Shown piece after piece: positions 22,101 to 31,326 of a stretch of 64,000 bases of DNA; positions within the stretch are counted from its first letter, which is position 1; every line of letters begins with the position of its first letter. The notes beneath the pieces are model-generated. The model made no database searches. It saw nothing but the letters and a program-made list of their open reading frames with translations, and was not told where the DNA came from. The stretch spans positions 122,242 to 186,241 of the forward strand of contig JASANZ010002270.1 in the NCBI GenBank assembly GCA_030849805.1, written 5' to 3'. The translations under genes were made by a program, and so were the position numbers. This stretch comes from Sergeia podlipaevii (lineage: Eukaryota > Euglenozoa > Kinetoplastea > Trypanosomatida > Trypanosomatidae).

Positions 22101-23064
22101 GCAACAACAATCACAGCAGCAGTCGTCGCAGCAACAGCAGGCCCAGCATAGTGAAGGGGGGCTCTTTCCCAACAGCCTTGCCGCGGTGGCATCTATCCAG
22201 CTTGTTCAGCAATATCAGCGTCAACAGTTGTGCAGTGCTGCGCATCTCTCTACCGTTTGTACGTGGGCAGGCTACCTCGGTAGCAGCAGTCTCCTCGTGC
22301 AGCGTGTGCGAGTTTTCCGGGCCAGTGAGAATGACTTCTGTGTGTTGTTCGTCGCAACCGATGGCACGTGCTACATGGTGGATGCCGATACCAACAGTGT
22401 GGTGGAGTGCAAGGTTAAGCCCGATTGTAGCTCCTTCACTGTGGCGGCTGGTGGCTCGTCCACCTCGCCGTATGAACTGACTCCCGCTCAGCCTGATCAG
22501 GCGGCCTTGTATCGTGCTGCTACGGCCGCAGCGGCAGCCGCGGCGGCGGCGGCGACGACGGTGCCAGGGATGAGCGTGCGCTCACCAGACAGCCCTTCTC
22601 AACATATTGTTCCTGTGCTTCAGCAAAAGCAGCAGCAGCAGCAGCAGCAGCAGGTCATGGGAACTTCCTTTCTGCCAACACCCAACACGCACGCCCGCCT
22701 TTTGCGCGGCTCTGTTGGTCGCATGATCTCATGCGTGTGCGTCAGCGTCGATGAACTTTGCATTTACGCGGTTGGGGAGTTATCTCTTTCTTCTACTGCC
22801 GCCAGGCGCAACAATAACGCGACAGAAGCCGCTACGGGTGTGTCCCTGGAAGATGGAGAAGAAGAATTTGTTGACGTGAAGGAGGAGTATGCCGTGTTGT
22901 TGAAGTTGGGGCGGCTTCTTGCGGAGTTGGATGGCAGTAATAATTCAGTGGGGGATGCTGAGACATACGTGCAGCGAGCACGTGCGCTTGTGGCGCATGG
23001 CTATAGGTTGGAGGAATGGAACATGCTAGCTGGTCTGGAGGCGTCTCTTGAATTTCAGAGTTAG
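19114..23064 (+). CDS. Large low-complexity protein with ITFG2-like N-terminal repeats
   Basis: A 1316-residue protein. After a disordered start, residues about 104-170 read like the first beta-propeller repeats of ITFG2, a subunit of the KICSTOR complex that in animals ties GATOR1 to the lysosome for amino-acid control of TORC1. The FPNAMVVWDVDRDGVEEVVMG segment has the FG-GAP-type DxDxDGxxE turn, followed by GSVLVVKPD. A second block near 285-335 (LFLGSHDRRLYVYSLSTGACLV) and a third near 1050-1120 (VLFVATDGTCYMVDADTNSV) look like further blades. Long Ala-, Ser/Thr-, Gly- and Gln-rich stretches separate them, making the protein about three times longer than animal ITFG2. The family call rests on the N-terminal repeats, and the pathway role is inference. 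Confidence 0.68.
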   Translation: MRPRSFSPLHAKEEEWSQEPPQRLSMSAGTRNTSHHRATPIFHPHNMYSRHGANLHNSGGGVGSDPVTPLGAPSPYVPPCPMEPVRAPHTFDHRRRYPAIPIDSWEFRKLAPEGSVFPNAMVVWDVDRDGVEEVVMGTTEGSVLVVKPDCRAPIFTHTVSATISVVLYSEAHRRLVLVTLEGQCEVFENFLSSAAATSAAAAAAAGVNECDISSRASTTAFVPSMAGSSPTSAPAAQHHQHHNHLSRKTMEQVTSMNSLYTSGDATSISAAAGGITGTMTAQPDRVFRVASNCMCGGLSTERDSDRLFLGSHDRRLYVYSLSTGACLVSLFVHDPITSVKCFSIPSTTSSTTSSSSRTGEEEGEKEKEKGGEGVGATGRAAAPSLTQNKAISQQHEPSQPPPIASSCIAEGINDDSGAEAAHPHLHNVRCSSTLTPMPEEDRYVPLVLIATPRTLALLSASYADVLAWRAMQDCVQHPLTMTNAHAPQFLGSVDGAPARSTRSFTPADKTTGHKEAQVFTTTTTVGVVSSFTAATTNVSSLSTSLLAATQPQQSNSVGAAAATPSLLPSSDHPLTAAAAADDTAATIPTPTPVVTTTMPSPNTKGTSSTNNTTSAAAAAAGQGDVCPLFLLRIGTNSLEVVPTQQQASGTSAPHSIATPGTSDVIVSAPTTHRSGGGGGRRPRSNATATRSDPASQPSPLSGQQPVMSQPEGDYANATIMIGGTPIIGTPDVLRLASSLQLGIENTSMDSKSASSSYFGGRDRLITGGQREDPLMGGPVQTGGLQQLSQYSHQQGGEASLQSPLAPGVTEGDVLHLPVSIDVALSRSRVIIAAVSEDGFAFVLSMAMHASASTATAPVSSLCRSEAAVEVPAAEAVLQQQQQQQCRSGTAAVSTAKVPLKAQLLISRPSSMAADCSTLGVAGTPVMVLYNRCKTSEEQQQQRMVRSSHSIRVPPPLHASALAAVITPSGAGMGTSSGRASRGLSRAARRRQQQQQQQQQSQQQSSQQQQAQHSEGGLFPNSLAAVASIQLVQQYQRQQLCSAAHLSTVCTWAGYLGSSSLLVQRVRVFRASENDFCVLFVATDGTCYMVDADTNSVVECKVKPDCSSFTVAAGGSSTSPYELTPAQPDQAALYRAATAAAAAAAAAATTVPGMSVRSPDSPSQHIVPVLQQKQQQQQQQQVMGTSFLPTPNTHARLLRGSVGRMISCVCVSVDELCIYAVGELSLSSTAARRNNNATEAATGVSLEDGEEEFVDVKEEYAVLLKLGRLLAELDGSNNSVGDAETYVQRARALVAHGYRLEEWNMLAGLEASLEFQS

Positions 23065-23702
23065 CGTTACATATCGGGTTAGCAGCAGCAGCAAAAAAAA
23101 ACAAAAACATTAAAGGAAAACGAAACCACGTTTTTTCTTACATTAGCTGATAGTGCTCACGTATTCGGTAGTTATTCTCTTTTTACTTATTCAACTGCAT
23201 TTGCTTGTGTATTGTGCGTCAGTTTTTTTTTTGTCAAATGCACATTATCTTGCTTTCTCATTTCAATTTTTCTTTACGTGTAGCCGCTAAAAGCGAGTCA
23301 TCTCCCACTTACACATTGTATGGGCTGTGGTATTGGCTCAGCAGGTGCGCAGGGAGGGGGAGAGGAAAAAGAAAAGCAGCAGCAGTAGCATTTGCAGTAG
23401 AAAAAGCAACAACATAAATAGGCGCTTTACAGCACACACACACACACACACACACGGCGTTTGGCTTCAAAAAATAGAGGTAGGTTGCACATTAACCTGC
23501 AACGTAGCAGTTCTCCCACTGTTCTTTTTTTTCCCCCCAATTTCATTTGCCATTGCTGGAATTGGCATTTGCATCATAGATTCAATTTTGAGTCCAGCCA
23601 TTATTTTTTTTTTTACAGTTTAGATTTATATACATTTTATTTCACATATATTTACAGGTTGTTGTTGTTTATTTCTGTTTTTTTTTCTACATAGATTAGG
23701 GA
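23065..23702. other. Intergenic/UTR spacer
   Basis: Contains a (CA)n tract at 23439-23456 and pyrimidine runs that end in the acceptor at 23693-23694. No gene is seen. Confidence 0.65.
23674..23694 (+). promoter_or_regulatory. Predicted spliced-leader acceptor
   Basis: A T-rich tract and CTACATAG (AG at 23693-23694) lie eight bases before the ATG at 23703. Confidence 0.6.
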
Positions 23703-26015
23703 ATGGATACTTCAACTGCTAAGAAGATCCTCCCAGAGGATGAGGAGCGCAACGGGAAGATCATGTTTCCGTCCATTCTGGTCGTGTCTTCTGCCTCCGA
23801 GGATGACGATGCCGACGATGGCATCGCACCAACGAAGGCTATACACATAACTGCCAACCCCATAACGAAAAAAGATGGCACAACTATGCTTCAACCAAAA
23901 CGCAGCTGCTTCTCCAGTAGCAATGGGGCAGGTGCGACCAAAGAACTATCTAGTGAACGACGAGGACGACCTAGTTTTATTCAAGAGGATGGTACTGTCA
24001 TGTCCGTTAGTAAGGATCGCAGTACTAGCAAGAGCACGGAGATGACCGTTGCTACTGCCGCCTCACTCACTGTCGCCAACACCCGCATGCCAGCACATCC
24101 GCCGCTTCGCCCACTCAACCCAAACAATCCCCGCTCGACCAACACGCCGTCATTTAGGCGTAGCTCGATTAAAATCATGACGGTGAACACTGCGTCGACA
24201 CCGTCCTCACCACTAGCCCCTGACCCTCTTGCACAGGCAGCCAATCAAGCCAAGAATAAGGTGTTACCCGCTGACATGTGCTGTCCTCGAGCAATGGGGA
24301 ATACGGTTGGCGATGGCCAACAACAGCAACAGCAACATCAGGGCCCTTTTATCAACAAAGGGACAGAGCCAGAAGGGTACTTCCATGCTTTGCAGTTGGT
24401 TGTACCAGGCATGGACCGTTGCTTCAGTGGAAGAGAGGATGTGGATTGTTTTCCCAGCGGCGCTGGTGGTAGTCCCGGTAGCGACGGAGACTCTTTCGAC
24501 GATACCGTTCAGTGTCCATTATGGGGCAATTCGTGCTGTATGCAAGGCACTCACCGCACGTTGGAACTCATGAGTAAAGAAACACTACACTCGCACATTG
24601 TCACGATGGCTGGCGTTCTCAGTGAGGTGAGGGTGGAGCAGCAAACACTGAAAAGGCAGTACATGCAACTGCACGGGCGTTACGAGCAGCAGCAACAACT
24701 CCTCGGGCGTATTCTAGCAGAGCTGGAAGCGATGCGAGAGGAAGGCGATGGCACTGGTAGCAGGAAGACAGCTGTGGCCACAATGCAAGAGTCCGTGACT
24801 AGTGGAAACACAGGCAGAAAAGCTAAGGAATCAGCGAGTGAGAGTCTGTGCGCGAGAAAACTGCGACAGCGTACCTCCTCAGCAGCGATGCTAGGTGTGC
24901 ATGAGGTTCCCTCTGCTTCCGCGGGCCCCAGCATTCTTGCCGACAGCCAGCACCGACACCACGGCACCTCTCTACAGGTCAGTAAGATGGAAGGAAAGCT
25001 TAAAGTGGATATGCATCAGAAGAGCTTGGCAACAAGTAGTGTTGAGGCAGAGAGCGTGAAAATACTCGCAGAGCAGATTGACACCCCTACCGCAGGGGGG
25101 AGGGTGTCGCTCTCCCATGCCAGCTGCACTCACACATTCGCGCACGACAGTGCTGCCGGCAAGAGTGGTGGTTTTTGTGAGAACAGGAAAGAGGGGACTT
25201 TGGCGCACAAGGGTCCTCCTCGCGGCAAAGGCTCTGGTCGCCGCTCTCGCCTAGCAGATTCACACGTCTCTAATGATGATGATAGAGGTGATGAGGAAGA
25301 GGGGGATGGAGATGAAAGCAGCAGCGTCTACCGCGTGCCTTCCTACCGAGATGAAACGGTAAGTCCCATTTCGAGTGGTTCTTTGATGGAGGAGGATGTG
25401 CTTGACGCAGAAGAGATGCAACAGTGGATTCGCCTGGGAACGGAGTCTGCCAACACAACCGCCGTCACGGCAGTACATCAAGAGCATCCTATTAGGCACC
25501 ACGGCAGCCAGCAGCAACAGAGGAGGGCACACACAGCCACTTTCCATCCCCATCACAAGACCACGGGGATTCCAGGATCACCACTCTCAGGGTTATCGCT
25601 CTCGCAAGTGAGCACTACATGCCGCCCTTCGCAGCTTGCAGCAGCACAGTCTCCACGACGCGCAGGTGTTGGACGTGCGACAGCTCCAGGCGCGCTGCCG
25701 GCAATGCGCTCTATGCCTGAAGGTATGAAGAGCGAAAACGGCATACCACACGCATCAGCGTCTTCAACGACTGTGAGAGGGTCTGGCCGGCGTAAGCCCG
25801 TGACGATAGCAACGACTGTGCTGCGTGCGCGTAAGATGGAGAGGACTGTGGATGTGCATGCCAAGAGCGTGCTGGGTGACAGTAACGGCACTGGCTCTCG
25901 ATACGGTTCCGCAGACGCGCCCGGTGGCTTACTGTACAACACCCGCAGCCACATCAATCTGAAGGAGCACGAGAAGCAGCAGCGGAGAGAACTTCAGGAG
26001 GTACAGCAAACATAG
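23703..26015 (+). CDS. Low-complexity protein with a short coiled coil, function unknown
   Basis: A 770-residue protein not recognised. Most of it is disordered in character (Ser, Thr, Gly, Pro, Arg-rich, with many possible phosphosites), including an acidic stretch near 38 (SEDDDADDG). One ordered-looking segment at about 297-350 (HIVTMAGVLSEVRVEQQTLK, then RYEQQQQLLGRILAELEAMR) has heptad spacing and is probably a coiled coil. The C-terminus is charged (LKEHEKQQRRELQEVQ). A Cys-containing patch near 275-285 (CPLWGNSCCMQGTH) has no clear metal-site spacing. A long ATG-initiated frame, a good splice acceptor and G/C-ended codons support a real gene. Confidence 0.78.
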   Translation: MDTSTAKKILPEDEERNGKIMFPSILVVSSASEDDDADDGIAPTKAIHITANPITKKDGTTMLQPKRSCFSSSNGAGATKELSSERRGRPSFIQEDGTVMSVSKDRSTSKSTEMTVATAASLTVANTRMPAHPPLRPLNPNNPRSTNTPSFRRSSIKIMTVNTASTPSSPLAPDPLAQAANQAKNKVLPADMCCPRAMGNTVGDGQQQQQQHQGPFINKGTEPEGYFHALQLVVPGMDRCFSGREDVDCFPSGAGGSPGSDGDSFDDTVQCPLWGNSCCMQGTHRTLELMSKETLHSHIVTMAGVLSEVRVEQQTLKRQYMQLHGRYEQQQQLLGRILAELEAMREEGDGTGSRKTAVATMQESVTSGNTGRKAKESASESLCARKLRQRTSSAAMLGVHEVPSASAGPSILADSQHRHHGTSLQVSKMEGKLKVDMHQKSLATSSVEAESVKILAEQIDTPTAGGRVSLSHASCTHTFAHDSAAGKSGGFCENRKEGTLAHKGPPRGKGSGRRSRLADSHVSNDDDRGDEEEGDGDESSSVYRVPSYRDETVSPISSGSLMEEDVLDAEEMQQWIRLGTESANTTAVTAVHQEHPIRHHGSQQQQRRAHTATFHPHHKTTGIPGSPLSGLSLSQVSTTCRPSQLAAAQSPRRAGVGRATAPGALPAMRSMPEGMKSENGIPHASASSTTVRGSGRRKPVTIATTVLRARKMERTVDVHAKSVLGDSNGTGSRYGSADAPGGLLYNTRSHINLKEHEKQQRRELQEVQQT

Positions 26016-26785
26016 TGCACACAACATATATTTGAATACATGAAAGTGAGGAGAGCAAGTGGCAAAGGAGGAGGCATACATTCCCATTCTCCATCTATAT
26101 TTTTCTCTTTCTTTTGTGATATGAAGATGACGTTATACCAAATACAACACGATGAGATGGCTTTCCTCAGATACTTACGATGCTTAGGGGCATCCCAAGC
26201 GCTATTCTTTTGGTTCTTTTCTGCTTGTTTTCTTAAAAGAAAAAACAGTGCGGAATGCTGCGCATCCTCTTCCCTATTTTTAAAGATTAATTTTATTATA
26301 GAATTTTTTATCATTATTGCGTATATTTTCTCTCTTTTTTTTTGATTATCACCGGCTCACTAAGTAGTCAAACACGTAGTGATAGCAGAGTGCTGCATTT
26401 GATGAGAAGCGTCTGTAGAAACATTCTTTGAATTTTTTTTAAATATATTGTTTATTTGCTGTTGTCATTTCAATTTACGAGTATTCTTATTTTACATAAT
26501 GCACACCATCTTAAACATTTGAAAAAATGCATTTGGTTAGTCAAGTGACAATGGATACTTGTCCCCTCTGTCCCGCCTTTTTTTTTTTAAAGATGGTGTT
26601 GGTGCTTCTCTTCACATCACTCTCTCTTTTTCCTTTTCTCACTTTTTTTTTCTCTCCCCCAATTACCACGCCAGCGCATCAGGTCTAATTGCAGTAAAGA
26701 AAAGAGAGCCACTAAAGAGGTGAACCTCACGGGACCGCACGAAGCTGCGTTGTTTGCGCTTATACCAGTTACCCTTCATTGCTGA

Positions 26786-26809
26786 TATATACATATATAT
26801 ATATATATT
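26786..26809 (+). repeat. (TA)n tract followed by (GA)n
   Basis: Alternating TA with one interruption, followed by a short GAGAGAGA run. Confidence 0.8.
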
Positions 26810-27117
26810 GAGAGAGAGAAAGTCAATATTGCGTCCTTTTAGTGAATTGCTTTAGAGAAAAAAAATTGATTTAAATTGCTTTTAGGTTTTCTTTTAGTTT
26901 GCTATATTGTTCTTTTTTTTTCAAAGTACGTGTTTTCTCTCATTACGAATCAGGGAAACTTTTTTTTTTTTTGAAACTTTTATACATTTATTCTTGTTTA
27001 TTAGGTAGTTATATTCTCTTACTTTCCTTACCTATATACAGAGGGAGAGATAGCAAGCGCATACTGTAACTTACATTATTAGGTGCAAATTCTTTTTTTT
27101 TCTCTCCCTTCCACCGC

Positions 27118-27167
27118 GTTTCCCCCTTTTTTTTTGGCAATCTTCTTTTTGCTGTTGACTGCAAGCA
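27118..27167 (+). promoter_or_regulatory. Predicted spliced-leader acceptor
   Basis: A C/T-rich tract ends in CTGCAAG (AG at 27166-27167), 27 bases before the kinesin ATG. Confidence 0.55.
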
Positions 27168-27193
27168 CCAGAACATTTAAAATCTGAAAAAGA

Positions 27194-30100
27194 ATGAAAA
27201 CAGCGTCTCCAACCACTCTTGGCTCTAGCGATGGCAAAACTACTGCTCGTGAATTCAGCACTGCTGATAATGTAAAGGTGTACTGTCGCGTACGTCCCTT
27301 AAACAAAACTGAGAAAGCACTGGGGATCCAAAACAATACCAAGGATTTGTGCGTGCGCATTCCAGAGGGAGGGCGTAGTAGTAGTAGTATTCACTGTGTC
27401 ACACGTGCACAGACCGTAGGCAACAGCACTGTTTGTGAGACGACAGAGGAGCACCACTTTACGTTTGCAGAGGTATTTGGGCCGACGTGCACGCAGCAGT
27501 ATGTCTATGAAGAGGTAGGACTTCCGGTAGTGGAGGATGTGATGGCAGGATACAACGGAACTATTTTTGTTTATGGGCAAACCGGCAGCGGGAAGACTCA
27601 CACCATGTTTGGCTCTAACACAGACGCGGCAACATCCAGCGCAAATGGGACGACTAGTGCGCGTTGCTCACGCAAGAAGACAGAGCGGGGTGGGAACTCC
27701 GATGCGACTGAGACGGAAGTGTCACCGCGTACACCAGCATCAATGGCCAAGACACCTGCTGATCTTACACCACGCGAATTGCAACGCGAAGCAGACATCA
27801 AGCAGGCTGACAAAACAGAGAGCGGTGATCAGGAAAGCACTGCTCAAACTCGTAGGAATAGCAAGCCATCTTCAGTACTAAGACGCACTGTGACCGCGGC
27901 TGCTGATGCGCACTCTGGCGTGGGCCCTCGCGCAGTCGAAGGAATTTTTAAAGCCATCGCCGCCGCGAACGTTCACATGGAGTTTGAGGTGCGTATGCTC
28001 TTTGTGGAGGTGTACATGGAGCAGGTAAAGGACCTTCTAAGGCCTATTTCCCGCACTGTGGCCTCCTCTAGTGCTGCTCTCACTGCGGGTTCTGGGCAGC
28101 TCGCCGTGCGCGAGGACGTGGCAACCAGCTCCTTTTATGTGGAAGGATGTGAAATGCCCTTTGTGTCTAGCACTGCTGAGGTGATGCAGCTCGTGAGTGC
28201 AGGCCTACGTCACAGGGCGACGCGGGCGACAGCGATGAACGAAACGAGCAGCCGCAGTCATTGCATCCTCAGCCTCATCGTCAAGAGTCACAACCGCCAG
28301 ACGCATGAATCCAAAGTGGGGAAAATGTTCCTTGTGGATCTGGCGGGAAGTGAAAAGGTTTCCAAGACAAAATCAGACGGCATGCGGCTGGAGGAGGCGA
28401 AACTGATCAATAAGTCGCTCACCACGCTTGGCCTTGTCATTGTCTCTCTCACAGAACACTCCACTCATGTGCCATACCGCGACAGTATCGTCACAAAGAT
28501 CCTCAAGGACTCTCTCGGGGGCAACTCTCGTACCTCCCTCGTCGTCTGCTGCAGTCCGGCCGGTTTTAATGTGTCCGAAACGCTCTCAACGCTGCGCTTT
28601 GGTGCTCGTGCCAAGAATATCGAAAACCGCGCTGTAGTGAATCGTGAGTATACCATTGAGGAGCTGCGTAGCATGTTGGACCTTGCGAGAATTGAAATTT
28701 CACGTCTTGTGTCTCGTCTGCAAGACAGGGAACGAAACAGCGTTGCAGGTGGCGCTAGCAGCAGTATCAGCAGAATTGGTTTGCCTGGCAGCACAGCGCG
28801 TTCTTCGGCGCGAACTGTTGGCCGCAAGGATCGTTCTCCCATCATAACCTTTGTTGGCACTGATGGTCCGCTAGTAAGCCCCAAAACACCACTAACTGCC
28901 ACCAGTGGCGGCACAGCTAGTAGCAGTAGTCGTGAGTCGAAAAGTCGTGTTGGTGCTACTGCTACTACGGGCGTCACCACCACGGCATCGTCTGTCTACG
29001 TTGATACCGCTAGTGTCTTCGAGGAGAAGGCTCGTAGCGTTATGGAGATTAACCGTCTCAAGTCAGAGCTTGGCGAGCTTGAAGATGCGCTACATGCGGC
29101 CCAGGAAACCATAGGAGCCCTGCAGGAGCAGCGAGACGCGCAGTGTGAGCTTCTGGACAACTACAACGAGGAGGTGAGCATGTGGGAACGCGAGTATGAC
29201 ACACTACGGCAACACTTTTACACCCAGATGCGCTCAACTTACAAGTACCGTGCGCTGACAGATACTCTGCGGGACGAGATTCAATTGCTGGTAAAGCAGA
29301 TGGAGGGCCACATGGAGCCAGTGCGGGCTGCACGGGCTGCTCTGCTAGACGCAGGAAGAGATGTATCAATAGAGGGCAAAACTAACGAATCTGCCAAGAC
29401 ATGGACTCAGCGAGAAGCAGAGACACATGATTTGATGTCTGGAGCACCGCAAAACGGATCGAGAGACGGTGAGGTGCATCATGAAGGGGAATGTTTGGCT
29501 AGACATGGTCCTTGTAGCGCTGCAACGACTGTGGGGGCAGGAACATCATGGTATAGAGACGGGCATGCGAATGAAAGCAACCTAAGTTGGGTGCCGAATG
29601 CTGCTGCTGCTGGAGCCTCCAATTCATTTACAGCAGCACCTCTTGCAGGTTCTGACGTATACAGTTGCACACCGTTCAAGCAAACCTTTACTGCACGAGC
29701 AACGAGCGAGGAAGGAGTGCTTACAGCAGCTGTGGCTGCATCGCTATTTCTAGAGTCACCCTTAGAGCCAGCGCGAGCAGGTAGTGTACCGGCACATAGC
29801 AGCGGCCCCAACCCTGCCTCATCAATAATAGATGCAGCTGCAACTCAGGAACGGGCGACACAGTTAGAGTCGCAAATGCAAACCCTTACCAACCAAAACG
29901 ACTGCCTTCGTCAGCAGTTCAGCGCTGCCATCGTGGAGCTACAGCTATCCGAGAAGAAGCTTGGTCTTCGTCAGAGCCGCCTTGAGAACATGAAGCTTGC
30001 CCTAGCGCAGGAAACGCGAGCAACCGAGGAGCTTCGTCAGATGCTCGAGCGTGAGCGGGAAGCGCAGGGGCAGTTGCTTGCAAAAACGAGAGATGATACG

Positions 30101-30337
30101 GATTACTGGCGGAACAGGTACGAAGGTTTAAGGGAGCAGGTATTGTGTGCGAGCGAGGCAGGCCGCGGACTTTCAGCGCTTCGTCTTTCCTCTGTTTCGA
30201 GGCTAAAAGACGAATCGGAAGGCGAGTACGGCAATGATACTCTTCCGTCTCCAATGAACATCTACAAACGCCTTCATGGTGGCGCCATGAATGTTGTGGA
30301 ATGTGGGCCGACTGACGAGGTCCCAGCTGAACGTTGA
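27194..30337 (+). CDS. N-terminal motor kinesin with large post-P-loop insertion
   Basis: A 1047-residue microtubule motor. The motor core runs from NVKVYCRVRPLN (about 26) through the P-loop GQTGSGKT (128-135), switch I NETSSRSH (349-356) and switch II LVDLAGSE (380-387). It continues to the microtubule-binding helix (KLINKSLTTLGLVIVSL), HVPYRDSIVTKILKDSLGGN and the neck-proximal LRFGARAKNIENRAVVN. All nucleotide-binding motifs are intact. Between the P-loop region and the PRAVEGIF helix (about 144-240) lies a charged low-complexity insertion of about 95 residues, at the position of loop L5. The tail has predicted coiled coils (about 610-700 and 890-985). The motor resembles kinesin-1-type sequences, but the subfamily is not assigned with confidence. 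Confidence 0.93.
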   Translation: MKTASPTTLGSSDGKTTAREFSTADNVKVYCRVRPLNKTEKALGIQNNTKDLCVRIPEGGRSSSSIHCVTRAQTVGNSTVCETTEEHHFTFAEVFGPTCTQQYVYEEVGLPVVEDVMAGYNGTIFVYGQTGSGKTHTMFGSNTDAATSSANGTTSARCSRKKTERGGNSDATETEVSPRTPASMAKTPADLTPRELQREADIKQADKTESGDQESTAQTRRNSKPSSVLRRTVTAAADAHSGVGPRAVEGIFKAIAAANVHMEFEVRMLFVEVYMEQVKDLLRPISRTVASSSAALTAGSGQLAVREDVATSSFYVEGCEMPFVSSTAEVMQLVSAGLRHRATRATAMNETSSRSHCILSLIVKSHNRQTHESKVGKMFLVDLAGSEKVSKTKSDGMRLEEAKLINKSLTTLGLVIVSLTEHSTHVPYRDSIVTKILKDSLGGNSRTSLVVCCSPAGFNVSETLSTLRFGARAKNIENRAVVNREYTIEELRSMLDLARIEISRLVSRLQDRERNSVAGGASSSISRIGLPGSTARSSARTVGRKDRSPIITFVGTDGPLVSPKTPLTATSGGTASSSSRESKSRVGATATTGVTTTASSVYVDTASVFEEKARSVMEINRLKSELGELEDALHAAQETIGALQEQRDAQCELLDNYNEEVSMWEREYDTLRQHFYTQMRSTYKYRALTDTLRDEIQLLVKQMEGHMEPVRAARAALLDAGRDVSIEGKTNESAKTWTQREAETHDLMSGAPQNGSRDGEVHHEGECLARHGPCSAATTVGAGTSWYRDGHANESNLSWVPNAAAAGASNSFTAAPLAGSDVYSCTPFKQTFTARATSEEGVLTAAVAASLFLESPLEPARAGSVPAHSSGPNPASSIIDAAATQERATQLESQMQTLTNQNDCLRQQFSAAIVELQLSEKKLGLRQSRLENMKLALAQETRATEELRQMLEREREAQGQLLAKTRDDTDYWRNRYEGLREQVLCASEAGRGLSALRLSSVSRLKDESEGEYGNDTLPSPMNIYKRLHGGAMNVVECGPTDEVPAER

Positions 30338-31036
30338 TGAGACTAGATGGGAACTATTAAACTATGGAACGCGTATCCGCGCAGAACATCTTGTGGACAG
30401 AGGTTATTAAAGCAGAGATTGATTGCGCTCTCTTGCAAAAAAAGAAAAAAAAAATATGCGTGAGTGTGAATCTTGTCTTTTCTTTTTAAGTGAAATATGA
30501 AAGCGTTATTATTATTATTATCATTATTGACGGGTATTGGCTTACATAAAGGGACGGCAACGTACATGTTTCACTATTTATAATTATTATGAATCAACAA
30601 TAGCGGCAGCAATCGGTATGGTATTTGCTTGCGTTTTAGAGGTTGACAGTAGAGTTTATATTTATTTTTTAAAAAGGAAAAATGCTATTTTCTTTTTTTT
30701 GGACACCAAGCAACCAAACATTTTCAATAATAAAAAGGATGTAAAGCGGGATACCTCAGCTTTTTATTCTCTCTAAAATTCGAAAGTGTGCCTGCGTGAT
30801 GCTTATTGTATGTAATGTAGCGGTTATAAATATTTTTTAAAAAAATTCTATTCTTTTCTCTGTACTTTGCAGAAATTGAACCACTAAATGATTGCGGTAT
30901 GTAATATGTGTTGACACTTTAAAAAAAAAAAAATTGTGCTATTCACATGCACCTGTTATTGCGTTCTATAAGGGAATATACAGACGATAAAGCTTAGAAT
31001 GGCAACTCGTGTGGTTATTATGCATGACACACACAT

Positions 31037-31061
31037 AGAGAGAGAGAGAGAGAGAGAGAGG
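31037..31061 (+). repeat. (GA)n microsatellite
   Basis: About twelve GA units. Confidence 0.9.
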
Positions 31062-31296
31062 GCTCCAAGTTAAGTCATTGTGTTCGTGTATCCTCTATGT
31101 GTGCTTCTTACTCTCCTACTTCAATGTTTTGCTGGCAAGCGTTTAAAAATGATTTGGCACAGTACGCCTATGGCTGCAATATTCCTTTTCGTTTTTTTTT
31201 GTTTCATCTTATTCATTTATGTCTTTTCTCCCTTTCTTTTCATTACATCTGCTCTTGCCAAAATACAGTTTTTTTTTTGTGTGTGTATCTGACACA

Positions 31297-31314
31297 GTTT
31301 TTTTTTTTCCTAAG
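31297..31314 (+). promoter_or_regulatory. Predicted spliced-leader acceptor
   Basis: A T12 run with CCTAAG (AG at 31313-31314) lies twelve bases before the ATG at 31327, showing that the upstream open frame is not part of the protein. Confidence 0.65.
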
Positions 31315-31326
31315 GAAGAAACAATA

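Larger units (their letters stand above)
26016..27193. other. Intergenic/UTR spacer
   Basis: About 1.2 kb without a supported gene. It has polyT tracts at 26578-26589, 26645-26653 and 26958-26971, a (TA)n tract at 26786-26809 and a more balanced-GC island at 26660-26785. A long pyrimidine tract at 27091-27160 ends in the kinesin acceptor. Confidence 0.6.
30338..31326. other. Intergenic/UTR spacer
   Basis: AT-rich spacer with an (ATT)n-like run at 30508-30527, polyA tracts at 30837-30845 and 30922-30933, a (GA)n tract at 31037-31061 and pyrimidine runs leading to the Rrp5 acceptor. No gene is seen. Confidence 0.65.
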
